Origin: Gemmataceae bacterium
GTDB taxonomy: Bacteria; Planctomycetota; Planctomycetia; Gemmatales; Gemmataceae
DNA length: 64,000 bases
Assembly (NCBI GenBank): GCA_009692005.1
Contig: SHZZ01000013.1
Location: 1-64,000 of the forward strand
Direction: 5' to 3'
Part shown: positions 9,967-18,148 of the stretch, in pieces
Position numbering within the stretch: position 1 is the first letter of the stretch
Layout: every line of letters starts with the position of its first letter
Program-made: the position numbers and the translations under genes
Notes under the pieces: model-generated
Database searches by the model: none
Told to the model about the DNA's origin: nothing
What the model saw: only the letters and a program-made list of their open reading frames with translations

Positions 9967-10329
9967 TTATTTTTTGGCAAACTCGGCCCCGGCTGCTGGA
10001 AAATCCTCGCAAAAATTAAAACGATCTTCCAAACGGCAAGCGGTAAAGATGGACCGCACCATCGGCTCGACATGACAGAGGAATAATTTTCCCCCGCCTT
10101 CGGACAGCAATTTTTGCAGCGAAATGAGCTTGCCAAGGAACACGCTGTACATGCATTCCATGTTGGGCCCAAGACTTAAAGCCACTTTAAAAGTCTTCTC
10201 GTCCTGAATGACCTTTTTGATTTCTTGGAAACAGTCTTGAATTTCCAATTCGGAAGGTCTTAGGTTCTTGAAGCGAATACAAAGAACATCACCGGTCTTT
10301 TCGTAGCTAATACCTGTGAGCGCAGCCAT
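9967..10329 (-). CDS. STAS-domain protein (anti-sigma-factor antagonist-like)
   Basis: A 120-residue single-domain protein fitting the STAS fold: an N-terminal strand pair GDVLCIRFKN, a helix, the ECMYSVFLGKLISLQKLL segment that corresponds to the usual D-S-x-G-L phosphorylation loop and helix, then GGGKLFLCHVEPMVRSIFTACRLEDRF. The Asp before the phosphorylatable Ser is replaced by Tyr while a Ser is retained, so phospho-regulation may be altered. STAS proteins typically bind an anti-sigma kinase in partner-switching modules; no such kinase or sigma factor is adjacent, so its partner is unknown. Confidence 0.72.
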   Translation of the reverse strand: MAALTGISYEKTGDVLCIRFKNLRPSELEIQDCFQEIKKVIQDEKTFKVALSLGPNMECMYSVFLGKLISLQKLLSEGGGKLFLCHVEPMVRSIFTACRLEDRFNFCEDFPAAGAEFAKK

Positions 10330-10491
10330 CTCATTTCCTTCGTTAAGTGTTTCCCAAATAAAAACTTAGGGGAATTATTTCGTCCAATCTAACCGGATTA
10401 ATTTCAGTGTCAAGGATCGCTGGCGCCTTTTCCCGATTTCTTGAAAATACAAAACTTTTGCCCATTGCTGCCAGGGGTGGCTATTGGCCTT

Positions 10492-11404
10492 TCAAATTAA
10501 TGACAGCCGTCCAGGAGTTGCCCCCGCGAAATCCTCCAACTGGGCCAATCCAGAATTGGGAGTTCCCCAAAGGGTTGTTCCTCTGATGCCTTCCGGGGTT
10601 ACAGGCACGATCTTTTTCCTTAGCGCCTCAATCATCCCGGGCAATTCCACCCGAACGCCCCGGCAGGAGGTTCCTATCCCCCAACCAGGCATTTCCTCGC
10701 TTGCTGTTTCCACCAACACATCTAAATTTTTCCCCACCAGGGAGCTTTGATAACCCTTCAAGTTTTCTATTTCGATTTCCTCCAAAATCCGTCGGCGCTC
10801 AGACTTGACTTGAAAGGGAACCAGGTCACCTGATGAGAAACCCGTGGTGCCTGACCTTGGGCTGTAAGGAAAAACATGCACTTGGAAAAAGCCCACCTCG
10901 CGCACCAAGTCGCTTGTCAGTTGGAAATCCGCCTCCGTCTCCCCAGGAAACCCACGATGACATCGGTGGAAAAACCAGGGAAGGGCAGAGCCCTGCGGAT
11001 TCTTTCCACTCGCTGCAAATACCCCTGGCGGGAATACCTGCGGCGCATCGATTGCAAAATCCTATCTGACCCGCTTTGCAAACAGAGGTGGAAGTGCGGA
11101 ACCAAGCGGGGTTCTTCCGCCATGATTTGGATCAGGTCATCTCGGGCCTCGGCGTAGCATCCCGTGACCAAGATATCCGCTTCTGAATTAGTCTTTTCAA
11201 TTTCCTCAAGGCCTGCCGTCCTTTGGCCTCGGCTTCATGGGTTACGGTGCAAGTGTTGACCAGGCATAAGTCCGCCGGCTGACCTTCCTCCGGTTCCACT
11301 ACTCCGTTCCATTCCAGCATTTCACGAAAGTACTGAGATTCGTACTGGCAGACCTTGCAACACAGGGTTACCAATTTAAAAGTCATTGGTTTCATGTTTG
11401 CCAA
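10492..11404 (-). pseudogene. Degraded MtaB-like tRNA methylthiotransferase
   Basis: Remains of a MiaB/MtaB-family radical SAM methylthiotransferase (MtaB modifies t6A37 in tRNA). The N-terminal domain is recognisable: TLCCKV followed by QYES, then CLVNTCTVT and, after a frameshift near 11185, VTGCYAEA. The next residues jump straight to the late core RLVPHFHLCLQSGSDRIL, so about 130 codons including the radical-SAM CxxxCxxC are missing. A second frameshift near 10950 separates DVIVGF from the continuation ETEADFQLTSDLV, and the TRAM-like C-terminus follows. Both frameshifts fall in short homopolymers and could be sequencing errors; the internal deletion cannot be explained that way. Confidence 0.8.
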
Positions 11405-11512
11405 GACTACTGGGACCAGTGACAGAAAGCTTGCAAAACAACCGTCTCATTAGCAGTTTGCCGAGTTATTGCAGGCCATTAACCACTTCGGTGGTTCACC
11501 ATAAGGGGGCAG

Positions 11513-12398
11513 CTATAATTGGACCGCCACCACGCGGAAACCAATGTGGTCCCATCGCCGTTCGGGTTCGAACCGCAGACGAAAGGCCGACCGGCACGGC
11601 CACCCTTGGTCGGACCAGCAACCGCCCCGGCGCACCCGCGACACGCCCCCCGTGTTCGCTTTTCGTTGCGGTTTCTTTCGCATCTCGCAGGTCGGGATCC
11701 TTTTCCCCGGGCAACTTTAAGTGATACCAATCGCGGCACCACTCGAAGGTATTGCCATGCATATCGTGCAGACCCCAGGCGTTGGCGGAGTAACTGCCAG
11801 TTTTTGCCGCACGGTTGAGAGATGGCCCCGGTTCGCCCCCGTTGTACGGCTTCCCTTTGAAGTTCGCCTGGCTGCTGCTGAGCTTGTCGCCAAATGCTGT
11901 CGCGGTCGTTGTCTGTGCCCGGCAGGCGTATTCCCACTGGGCCTCGGTCGGCAAGCGAAACTCCCAATCCCTGGCCAGGCTTCGGGATTCCCGCCCCATC
12001 TCTGTCAGCTTTTGACAATACGCTTCTACTTCCGCAAAGTTGACATTGCCCACGGGATAGTCGTCGCCTTCGGGCAGTTCTTCCGTTAACGGGCCAGGCA
12101 GTTTCCCCATTACCCTTTTCCAGTCCCCCTGCTTGGCCTCGTGTTTGGCCATCCAAAAGCCTTTGGTCAGCGTCACTTCGACCTGGTTTTCGCCTGGCCT
12201 GCGTTCCGGTTCACCTCGCGGACTGCCCATCAGAAAATTTCCTGCCGGGCACCAGCAAAGTTGAATGCCTGCAACCTCTCGCCCCTGCCCTGCTTTGGCG
12301 CCGTTGAAAAGTGAAGGAACCACGGGCGTCCGCACTTCGCCATCTCCGCACCCCAACAGGCCCGCTAGAAAAGTTGCCAGGAACCATTTCTTCGCCAT
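11513..12398 (-). pseudogene. Formylglycine-generating-enzyme-like (SUMF1) lipoprotein, frameshifted
   Basis: A SUMF1/FGE-sulfatase domain protein with an N-terminal signal and plausible lipobox LLGC. Domain landmarks are FLMGSPRGEP, PVGNVNFAEVEAYCQ, RLPTEAQWEYACRA and GLHDMHGNTFEWCRDW. The last strand block RRGGCWSD...FRLRFEPERRWDHIGFR lies in a different frame. One extra base in a four-T run (plus strand 11660-11663) accounts for the shift; removing it gives a continuous protein ending at 11513. Only one of the two FGE active-site cysteines would align, so even the intact protein may not be a true sulfatase activator. It is either a recent pseudogene or a single-base sequencing error. Confidence 0.78.
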
Positions 12399-12643
12399 CG
12401 AACTTCCCCTTTGTCAATGGGCGAATTTAATAATACCTGTAATTAGCATTGGCGCAGTGTGCAATATTTCAAAGGTTAAATGTTTTGTTTAGGATTGCGT
12501 TATGAAGGAAATGGTGTTTAAAGATGTGGACGAAATCAGTGCCCCCGACTAAGGGCTGTCAAATTCAAATGACGATCGCTTTGCGCGCTTAAAAGGATAA
12601 GCAAGAGCGAGAATAGGTTTAAGCGACCTACCCATTGCCTTGC

Positions 12644-14002
12644 TCAGCCAAAGAGTTGAAAGAGCGGGTCGCCGTTGGCCAGGCGGTAGGCCTGCCCGGC
12701 CCGGTCCTTGATTTCAGTTTTGGGATCGAGTCCGAAGCGCCAGAAAAGCGTCGCCGCCAGGTCGCCTGAGGTGACCGGGTCGGCGGCGGGATAAGCGCCA
12801 ATGCGGTCGCTGGCCCCATACACCGCGCCCCCACGCACTCCGCCCCCGGCTAAAATGGCGGTGAAACAGTCGGGCCAATGGTCTCTGCCGCGGTTGCCAT
12901 TGATCTTTGGCGTTCTGCCAAACTCCGCCAGGGCCACCACCAGGGTGGTTTCCAGCAACCCACGAGTTTCCAGGTCTTCGATCAGAGCGGAAAAGGCCTG
13001 ATCGGAGGGAGGCAACAAGTCATTCTTTAATCGTCCAAAATTATTCTCATGGCTGTCCCAGTTCGCGACTTGACCATTGTTGATCTTGTCGTTGACATTA
13101 ATAAAGCGCACGCCCCCTTCAACCAGCCTGCGGGCCAGGAGGAGACTTTGTCCAAGCGTGTCCCAGCCATAACGATCGCGCACACGAGTGCTTTCCCGAG
13201 AAAGATCAAAGGCCCGCCTGACCTCTTCCGAGGAAATTAGATTGAATGCCCGTTCCTGATGAGCGGACATGGATGCCCGCCTTTCCGCATGGCGCTGTTG
13301 ACTATCGACAAGAGCTAGCAAGGACCGGCGGTCGGCCATGCGGGCTGGCGAAAGGTCGCCGGGCAGGACAAGTTCGTCGATGTGAAAGTCGGGACGCGAA
13401 GGATCACTGGTGATCTGAAAGGGGTTGTGTGGCGCGCCGAGGAAACCCGCCGTCTGACCAGGTAAGCGGACAACATTGTACATCACATGGGGCAGGGCGA
13501 CTTGCGTGGGAACGAGCCGCCTGGCGGGCTTGAGATAGTCTAGGCTCGCGCCGTAACAGGGAAAGCTATTGGCGTCGTCGTTGAGCAGTTCGAGATCGCC
13601 CTTGAGCGGGGTCCGCCCGCACAAGGCCTCGACCGCGGCGGCGTTGTGATTGCGCATCGGATGATGCATTGAGCGCACGATGGCTAGCTTGTCAACGACG
13701 CGGGCGGAGCGCGGCATATGTTCGCAGACTTGTATGCCGGGGACTGTGGTGGCGATGGGTCGAAATTCGCCCCGCACCTCGGCTGGAGCGTTGGGCTTCA
13801 TGTCCCAGGTATCCAGATGGCTTGGCCCGCCGTAATAGAAGAGAAAGATGCAAGAGCGGATTGGCTTGGCAGCGCCGCCGGAATCGGCCTGGAGAAAGTT
13901 TGCCTGGTTGAGGCCCATCCAGCCAAGGGTCCCCGCTTGCAACAGCCTGCGGCGTCCGAGGAACAGTGGTGCGCAGGCGGCATGAGTGGAAGAGTGGTTC
14001 AT
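12644..14002 (-). CDS. DUF1501 protein, twin-arginine exported
   Basis: A 452-residue DUF1501-family protein, a sulfatase/alkaline-phosphatase-superfamily relative that is expanded in planctomycetes. The N-terminus has a twin-arginine signal (GRRRLLQAGTLG). Family landmarks follow: CIFLFYYGGPSHLDTWD, the HHPMRNHNAA segment, and the late metal-site-like GRTPKINGNRGRDHWP. These genes usually pair with a DUF1549/DUF1553 cytochrome-type partner, but none is adjacent here. The biological substrate is unknown. The gene stands alone, with 245 nt downstream and 212 nt upstream holding nothing recognised. Confidence 0.9.
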   Translation of the reverse strand: MNHSSTHAACAPLFLGRRRLLQAGTLGWMGLNQANFLQADSGGAAKPIRSCIFLFYYGGPSHLDTWDMKPNAPAEVRGEFRPIATTVPGIQVCEHMPRSARVVDKLAIVRSMHHPMRNHNAAAVEALCGRTPLKGDLELLNDDANSFPCYGASLDYLKPARRLVPTQVALPHVMYNVVRLPGQTAGFLGAPHNPFQITSDPSRPDFHIDELVLPGDLSPARMADRRSLLALVDSQQRHAERRASMSAHQERAFNLISSEEVRRAFDLSRESTRVRDRYGWDTLGQSLLLARRLVEGGVRFINVNDKINNGQVANWDSHENNFGRLKNDLLPPSDQAFSALIEDLETRGLLETTLVVALAEFGRTPKINGNRGRDHWPDCFTAILAGGGVRGGAVYGASDRIGAYPAADPVTSGDLAATLFWRFGLDPKTEIKDRAGQAYRLANGDPLFQLFG

Positions 14003-14214
14003 GAGATTGCTTCCCGGGAATTCCAGGGTTCAAGGGTAGCATCGCCAGCCCCAGATGTAAAGTTCTGGAATAACCAATGTCGCGGATTGGATTGAATTTG
14101 TCTGCGCCAAGCAACCGGGGATGTTTCAATCCGAATTGAAAGTTCGCCAGGATCTTTTTCCCTGTCCAAAGGCGAGATGTTCCAGCCTTCGACCCGTCAC
14201 AAGCTCTCGAAAAC

Positions 14215-14493
14215 TCAGCTTGCTTCGGCCGTCGTGGGATCAATGATCGATGTTATTTCAGAAACACGATTAGCTGGAAATCCGCCTTGCCGAGCATGTT
14301 CTCGTACCATCGCCTCGTCAGGAGCAATGTAAACGCAGTACACTTTGTTTCCGGTCACATAGCTTTGCACCCACTGAATCCTTGGCCCCAATTCTTGGAG
14401 CACGCTGCATGACTTCTGCGAGATCGCCTGCAAATCCGTGACTGACAGTTTCCCGGCTTCGGGAATCTCTCGTTCGATCAAGTACTTTGGCAT
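14215..14493 (-). CDS. DUF4242 (SCO4226-like) small protein
   Basis: A 92-residue ferredoxin-fold protein of the DUF4242/SCO4226 nickel-binding-like family, starting MPKYLIEREIPEAG and carrying the WVQSYVTGNKVYCVYIAPDEAMVREHA core that typifies the family. The ATG at 14493 is chosen because AGGAAAG lies about seven bases upstream and the family begins exactly here; longer in-frame starts would run into unconserved sequence. Some relatives bind Ni2+, but most have no known role. It diverges from the following plus-strand gene with a 153-nt gap. Confidence 0.82.
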   Translation of the reverse strand: MPKYLIEREIPEAGKLSVTDLQAISQKSCSVLQELGPRIQWVQSYVTGNKVYCVYIAPDEAMVREHARQGGFPANRVSEITSIIDPTTAEAS

Positions 14494-14646
14494 GACGGCT
14501 TTCCTTTCGATTTTGTCTGGGGCAACTGCCTGGCAGATCAGCATTGAGTATTCTATTGGGATGAATACGAAGGGCCGCAGAGCGAGGACCAATCCGTCCC
14601 GCAGCGAGGAAAGGTTGGCAAGGATACGAATGAGAAAGAAGGCAGG

Positions 14647-14919
14647 ATGATTCCACTCTTTGAAGACCCTTGCTTCACCTTCCGGTTCGCTGACGATCGG
14701 ATTATCCCCCGGTTCCATCTCGAAGGCATTGAGCCCGGGCGGCGGGTGTCGGTGTTCAAGGTTTGCCCCGGCACAGGCGAGCGGTTGGGCCTGCTGGCTA
14801 CAGCAAGTGTGGGTGAAGGAGGATGGGTGGATCTTCCGGAACCGATTATCGTCAGGGCCGGGGAAGCGTTCATTGCTGTGCCGGATCCTGCATCAGGCAA
14901 GGTCCACCCCATTGACTAG
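14647..14919 (+). CDS. Hypothetical protein, 90 residues
   Basis: A 90-residue reading frame with a plausible AAGGCAGG ribosome-binding site next to the ATG. The protein is beta-rich (CFTFRFADDRIIPRFHLEGIEPG; RVSVFKVCPGTGERLGLLATA; GGWVDLPEPIIVRAGEAFIAVP) and has no signal peptide or membrane segment. I do not recognise a family. Codon usage and the amphipathic strand pattern look like a real gene rather than a chance frame. It lies between the divergent DUF4242 gene and the convergent tRNA-Leu. Confidence 0.55.
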   Translation: MIPLFEDPCFTFRFADDRIIPRFHLEGIEPGRRVSVFKVCPGTGERLGLLATASVGEGGWVDLPEPIIVRAGEAFIAVPDPASGKVHPID

Positions 14920-14995
14920 ACCAAAAAAAGGGCTTTCCATTGCAACACCATCGGCCTTTTGCCAGGTTTTCTTTTCGCCTGGGATCATTTGGCAT

Positions 14996-15041
14996 TCAAA
15001 AGAGAAAGCCCCTGAAAAACATGGTGTTTTCAGAGGCTTTC
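14996..15041 (-). terminator. Intrinsic terminator of tRNA-Leu
   Basis: Read on the minus strand, a long stem GAAAGCC-T-CTGAAAA pairs with TTTTCAG-G-GGCTTTC and is followed by TCTTTT. It starts eight bases after the tRNA 3' end. Confidence 0.8.
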
Positions 15042-15048
15042 AGGATAG

Positions 15049-15132
15049 TGCCGAAGGTGGGAATCGAACCCACACACCCTTTCGGGCACCGGATTTTGAG
15101 TCCGGCGCGTCTGCCAATTCCGCCACTTCGGC
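15049..15132 (-). tRNA. tRNA-Leu (anticodon CAA)
   Basis: A cloverleaf with a seven-base acceptor GCCGAAG / CTTCGGC, anticodon stem CCGGA / TCCGG, loop CTCAAAA giving CAA, a class II variable arm (GTGCCCGAAAGGGTGT) and T-loop GGTTCGATTCC. The 3' CCA is not encoded. It faces away from the seven-gene operon that follows. Confidence 0.95.
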
Positions 15133-15252
15133 TCCAAACTTGAGTTTAGAACATGGCGGGCCACTTTCCAACCATGGAGTGTGAAATTCCCTTCCCTAAG
15201 GGGATTCGGGTTTTCCACCTCCCCTTTTTCCAGTAACCTAGAATCGAGGGGG

Positions 15253-16599
15253 ATGCAAAGATTCCGCGGCTTGATTGATTCCATGACTCAGACCATTAGC
15301 GAAAAAACCGAACTGGGCAACTATTTCATTGCCAATTACCCGCCCTTTTCCTTCTGGAAACCAGGCCACCTCGAGGCCGCGGCCCAGACACTCAACTCCC
15401 CGGCAAAAATCCCAACCCCCCTTGGTCTGTATGTCCACATACCCTTTTGCAGGAAGCGCTGCAAGTTTTGCTACTTCCGCGTCTACACCGATAAGAACGC
15501 TCGCGATGTCGATTCTTATCTCGACGCCCTGTTGAGAGAAATCAGCCTATATGCCCAGGCTCCAGTGCGTTCTGGCCGCGAACTGAAGTTTATTTATTTT
15601 GGCGGCGGCACCCCTTCCTACCTGAGCGTGGCACAACTGGAAAAACTCTTTCACGGCATCCGCGACTCCTTCTCCATTAAAAATGCCGGAGAAGCCACCT
15701 TTGAATGCGAACCGGGCACGCTGCAACAGCATAAGTTGGCAGCGCTCAGGGAATTGGGAGTCACGCGGCTGAGCTTGGGAGTGGAGAATTTCAGCGACGA
15801 GGTTTTGGAGGAAAACGGCAGGGCCCACCACAGCCAGGAAATTTTCCGCGCTTACTCCTGGGCCAGAGATTTGGGTTTTCCACAAATCAACATCGACCTC
15901 ATCGCCGGCATGATCGGCGATTCCGAGGCCAACTGGCACGATTGCCTCAAGAAAACCATTGAACTGGCGCCCGACTGCGTCACTATTTATCAACTGGAAC
16001 TCCCTTTCAACACGGTGTTTTCCAAGGAAATGCTGATGGCCGGCCAGCCCGATCCCAAGCGCGTGGCGGACTGGCCCACCAAAAGGAAATGGATGCGGGA
16101 TGCTTTTGAAACCCTGCAAGCGGCCGGTTACCAGGTTTCCAGCGGTTACACTCTGGTGAAAGATAAATCCAAGGTGAAGTTTGTCTACCGCGATGAATTG
16201 TGGCATGGGGCCGATATGTTCGGCACCGGCGTGGCTTCCTTTGGGCATATGCAAGGCATCCACTTGCAAAATGTGGACGGCTGGGAAGCCTACCTGGAAA
16301 AACTCGCCAAGGGTGAACTGCCCCTCGGTCGGGCCTTGCCCATCGCCCCGGCCCAGCAACGCGTTCGCGAACTGATCCTGCAACTGAAAACAGGCCACAT
16401 CCTGCCAGCAGAATTCGATGCCAAGTTTGGCGGTTCCCTCCTCAACGATTTTCAAGAACAATGGAAATCCCTGGAAAACACCGGCATGGCGGCCGTTGCA
16501 CCCGAGGGGATTCAACTCTCCCTCGATGGACTTCTTCAGGTTGACCGATTGCTGCCGAGGTTTTTCGAGCCGCAATTTCATTCCCAAAGGTACACCTGA
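15253..16599 (+). CDS. HemN-like radical SAM protein
   Basis: A 448-residue radical SAM protein resembling the coproporphyrinogen III dehydrogenase (HemN) branch. The [4Fe-4S]-SAM cysteines are C66, C70 and C73 in HIPFCRKRCKFCYF, followed by the SAM-binding IYFGGGTPSYL, then ECEPGTL and LGVENFSDEVL. The C-terminal part has a HemN-type extension. HemN-like proteins include haem enzymes, haem chaperones and methyltransferases, so the reaction cannot be fixed, and no haem genes are nearby. It is the first gene of a seven-gene operon with lipoyl, ferredoxin and isoprenoid genes. ATG 15253 is used; ATG 15283 is an alternative. Confidence 0.85.
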   Translation: MQRFRGLIDSMTQTISEKTELGNYFIANYPPFSFWKPGHLEAAAQTLNSPAKIPTPLGLYVHIPFCRKRCKFCYFRVYTDKNARDVDSYLDALLREISLYAQAPVRSGRELKFIYFGGGTPSYLSVAQLEKLFHGIRDSFSIKNAGEATFECEPGTLQQHKLAALRELGVTRLSLGVENFSDEVLEENGRAHHSQEIFRAYSWARDLGFPQINIDLIAGMIGDSEANWHDCLKKTIELAPDCVTIYQLELPFNTVFSKEMLMAGQPDPKRVADWPTKRKWMRDAFETLQAAGYQVSSGYTLVKDKSKVKFVYRDELWHGADMFGTGVASFGHMQGIHLQNVDGWEAYLEKLAKGELPLGRALPIAPAQQRVRELILQLKTGHILPAEFDAKFGGSLLNDFQEQWKSLENTGMAAVAPEGIQLSLDGLLQVDRLLPRFFEPQFHSQRYT

Positions 16600-16621
16600 T
16601 TCCTCCAACTTTTTGGAATCC

Positions 16622-17086
16622 ATGAGCGACTCCTTGACATTCATGATGGGGAAACACCCCGCGGTTCTGCCGGCGCATTTGCGTTTTGCACGCAATCACC
16701 TGTGGTGTGCGCCAACGGCCGAAGGGAACCGTTTCGGCTTTACTTCCTATGCCGTCCGACTGATGCAGGATGTCTATTTTCTGGACTGGCAGGTCAACAG
16801 CGGGGATGATGTGGCGTTGCTAGAACAAATTGGGCACATTGAAACCTCCAAGGCGGTCAGCGACTTGTTTTCCCCTGCCAAGGGAAAGCTCTTGCGCTTC
16901 AACGAGGTGGTGCTGGCCGACCCCTCGGGGATCAATGTGGATTATCATGGGCAGGGGTGGCTGTTTGAATTGGTCGGGGATGTAGGCCACCTGATGAATG
17001 TTCAAGAATATCTGGAATTCCTGGAAAGCAACTGGGAAAAGACACAGAGAATGATCAAGGGTAAGATCAACGCCGGGGATGATTAG
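16622..17086 (+). CDS. GcvH-like lipoyl-domain protein
   Basis: A 154-residue protein of the glycine-cleavage H-protein fold. The lipoyl-attachment hairpin is clear: HIETSKAVSDLFSP with Lys77 at the position that is lipoylated in GcvH, followed by GKLLRFNEVVL and the GWLFELVG strand. It has about 13 extra N-terminal residues compared with E. coli GcvH. No gcvP, gcvT or lipoate ligase gene is adjacent, so this is probably not the housekeeping H protein but a dedicated carrier for this operon. It starts 22 nt after the HemN-like gene and ends one base before the ferredoxin-like gene. Confidence 0.83.
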   Translation: MSDSLTFMMGKHPAVLPAHLRFARNHLWCAPTAEGNRFGFTSYAVRLMQDVYFLDWQVNSGDDVALLEQIGHIETSKAVSDLFSPAKGKLLRFNEVVLADPSGINVDYHGQGWLFELVGDVGHLMNVQEYLEFLESNWEKTQRMIKGKINAGDD

Positions 17087-17087
17087 C

Positions 17088-18119
17088 ATGAGTCAGCGAA
17101 AATTAAATGTCGTTTTGTCCCAGGCACAGGGAAAAGACCCGCTCAAACGGGGATTGGAAGAAGAGATCGCGGCGGCGCTCCTTCTCGAACCGGGGATTGA
17201 CCTCGGCATCGTGGCTCACCTATACGATTTGGAAAGCGGCCACACAGGGCGGTTGTTTCTGGAATCCCTGCCTGGCGATATGGTGGTTTTGTCCTGGCTT
17301 TACCCCCGGGCCGCTTACTGGCTTCTCGACCGCAATGAAATAAGCGGCAATTACGGAGAGAACCAACTGTCGCCTCCTGCCGAGGTAGATGAAGAGGAAG
17401 AAAGCGAAGCCTCACCAGCGCAAGAGAAGTCCATGGGTATCGGGTCGGCGAAAACCGCCGACCGAGTTATTTACTGCCTTGACATGCGCGATTCCCGCGA
17501 CTTCCGGGCCTTTGTGGAGGAAATCCGCCGCATTCTCAAGGAGTGCCGCCAACGCTGGAGCGAAGCGGAAAAAATTAAGCAGCCCGCTGTGGTGCAATTG
17601 GGGATCGGCATTTTGAGCAAGCCGGCCAATGGCACTGCGCACGAGAGTTTCCCAAAAGAAGGCATGTTGACCATCCCGGCACGGCGGTGGTACCCCGTCA
17701 TCGACTACAGCCGCTGCACCAACTGCCTCGAGTGCCTTGATTTCTGCTTGTTTGGCGTTTATGGCGTCGATTCTCTGGATAGGATTTATGTTGATAATCA
17801 GGACCAGTGCAAGAAGGGCTGTCCGGCTTGCAGCCGGGTTTGTCCCGAACAGGCGATTATGTTTCCGGATTACAAAAGCCCGGCCATCGCCGGCGCCCCG
17901 GTGGGCAGCATTGGCGGGTTGAAAATTGACCTTACGAAACTGTTTGGCGGGGGCGACGCTCTGGTGATCGCCGCTCAGGAACGGGACAAGGAACTTGTCC
18001 GGGATGGGCGCTCCGCCGTTGGATTGACGGTTGGCATTCCCAAGAGGCAGGAAGGGAAAGCCGACGGACCCAAGGACGATATCGACAACCTCATGGATGC
18101 CCTGGACAACCTCGATTGA
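17088..18119 (+). CDS. Two-cluster [4Fe-4S] ferredoxin-like protein
   Basis: A 343-residue protein with a poorly conserved N-terminal half (about 1-190) and a ferredoxin-like module near 205-260. The first cluster motif is C210-x2-C-x2-C-x3-C (RCTNCLECLDFC), the second C-x3-C-x2-C-x3-C (CKKGCPACSRVC), followed by PEQAI. This implies two [4Fe-4S] clusters that could deliver electrons to the flanking radical SAM enzymes. The N-terminal region contains an acidic linker and a LDMRDSRDFRAFVEEIRRIL helix of unknown role. GTG/ATG choice: ATG 17088 lies one base after the H-protein stop and has GGGG upstream; ATG 17079 is an alternative. Confidence 0.8.
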   Translation: MSQRKLNVVLSQAQGKDPLKRGLEEEIAAALLLEPGIDLGIVAHLYDLESGHTGRLFLESLPGDMVVLSWLYPRAAYWLLDRNEISGNYGENQLSPPAEVDEEEESEASPAQEKSMGIGSAKTADRVIYCLDMRDSRDFRAFVEEIRRILKECRQRWSEAEKIKQPAVVQLGIGILSKPANGTAHESFPKEGMLTIPARRWYPVIDYSRCTNCLECLDFCLFGVYGVDSLDRIYVDNQDQCKKGCPACSRVCPEQAIMFPDYKSPAIAGAPVGSIGGLKIDLTKLFGGGDALVIAAQERDKELVRDGRSAVGLTVGIPKRQEGKADGPKDDIDNLMDALDNLD

Positions 18120-18148
18120 TTCCTGGGCTCCCTGGGAGAGGAAAATAC

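Noticed and set aside
11640-11700. Programmed ribosomal frameshift in the FGE-like gene
   Set aside because: There is no slippery heptamer with a downstream structure; a one-base homopolymer indel is a simpler explanation.
15547-16695. 382-codon minus-strand open frame opposite the HemN-like gene
   Set aside because: Antisense shadow: the plus strand carries the intact radical SAM motifs and no family is seen in the minus frame.
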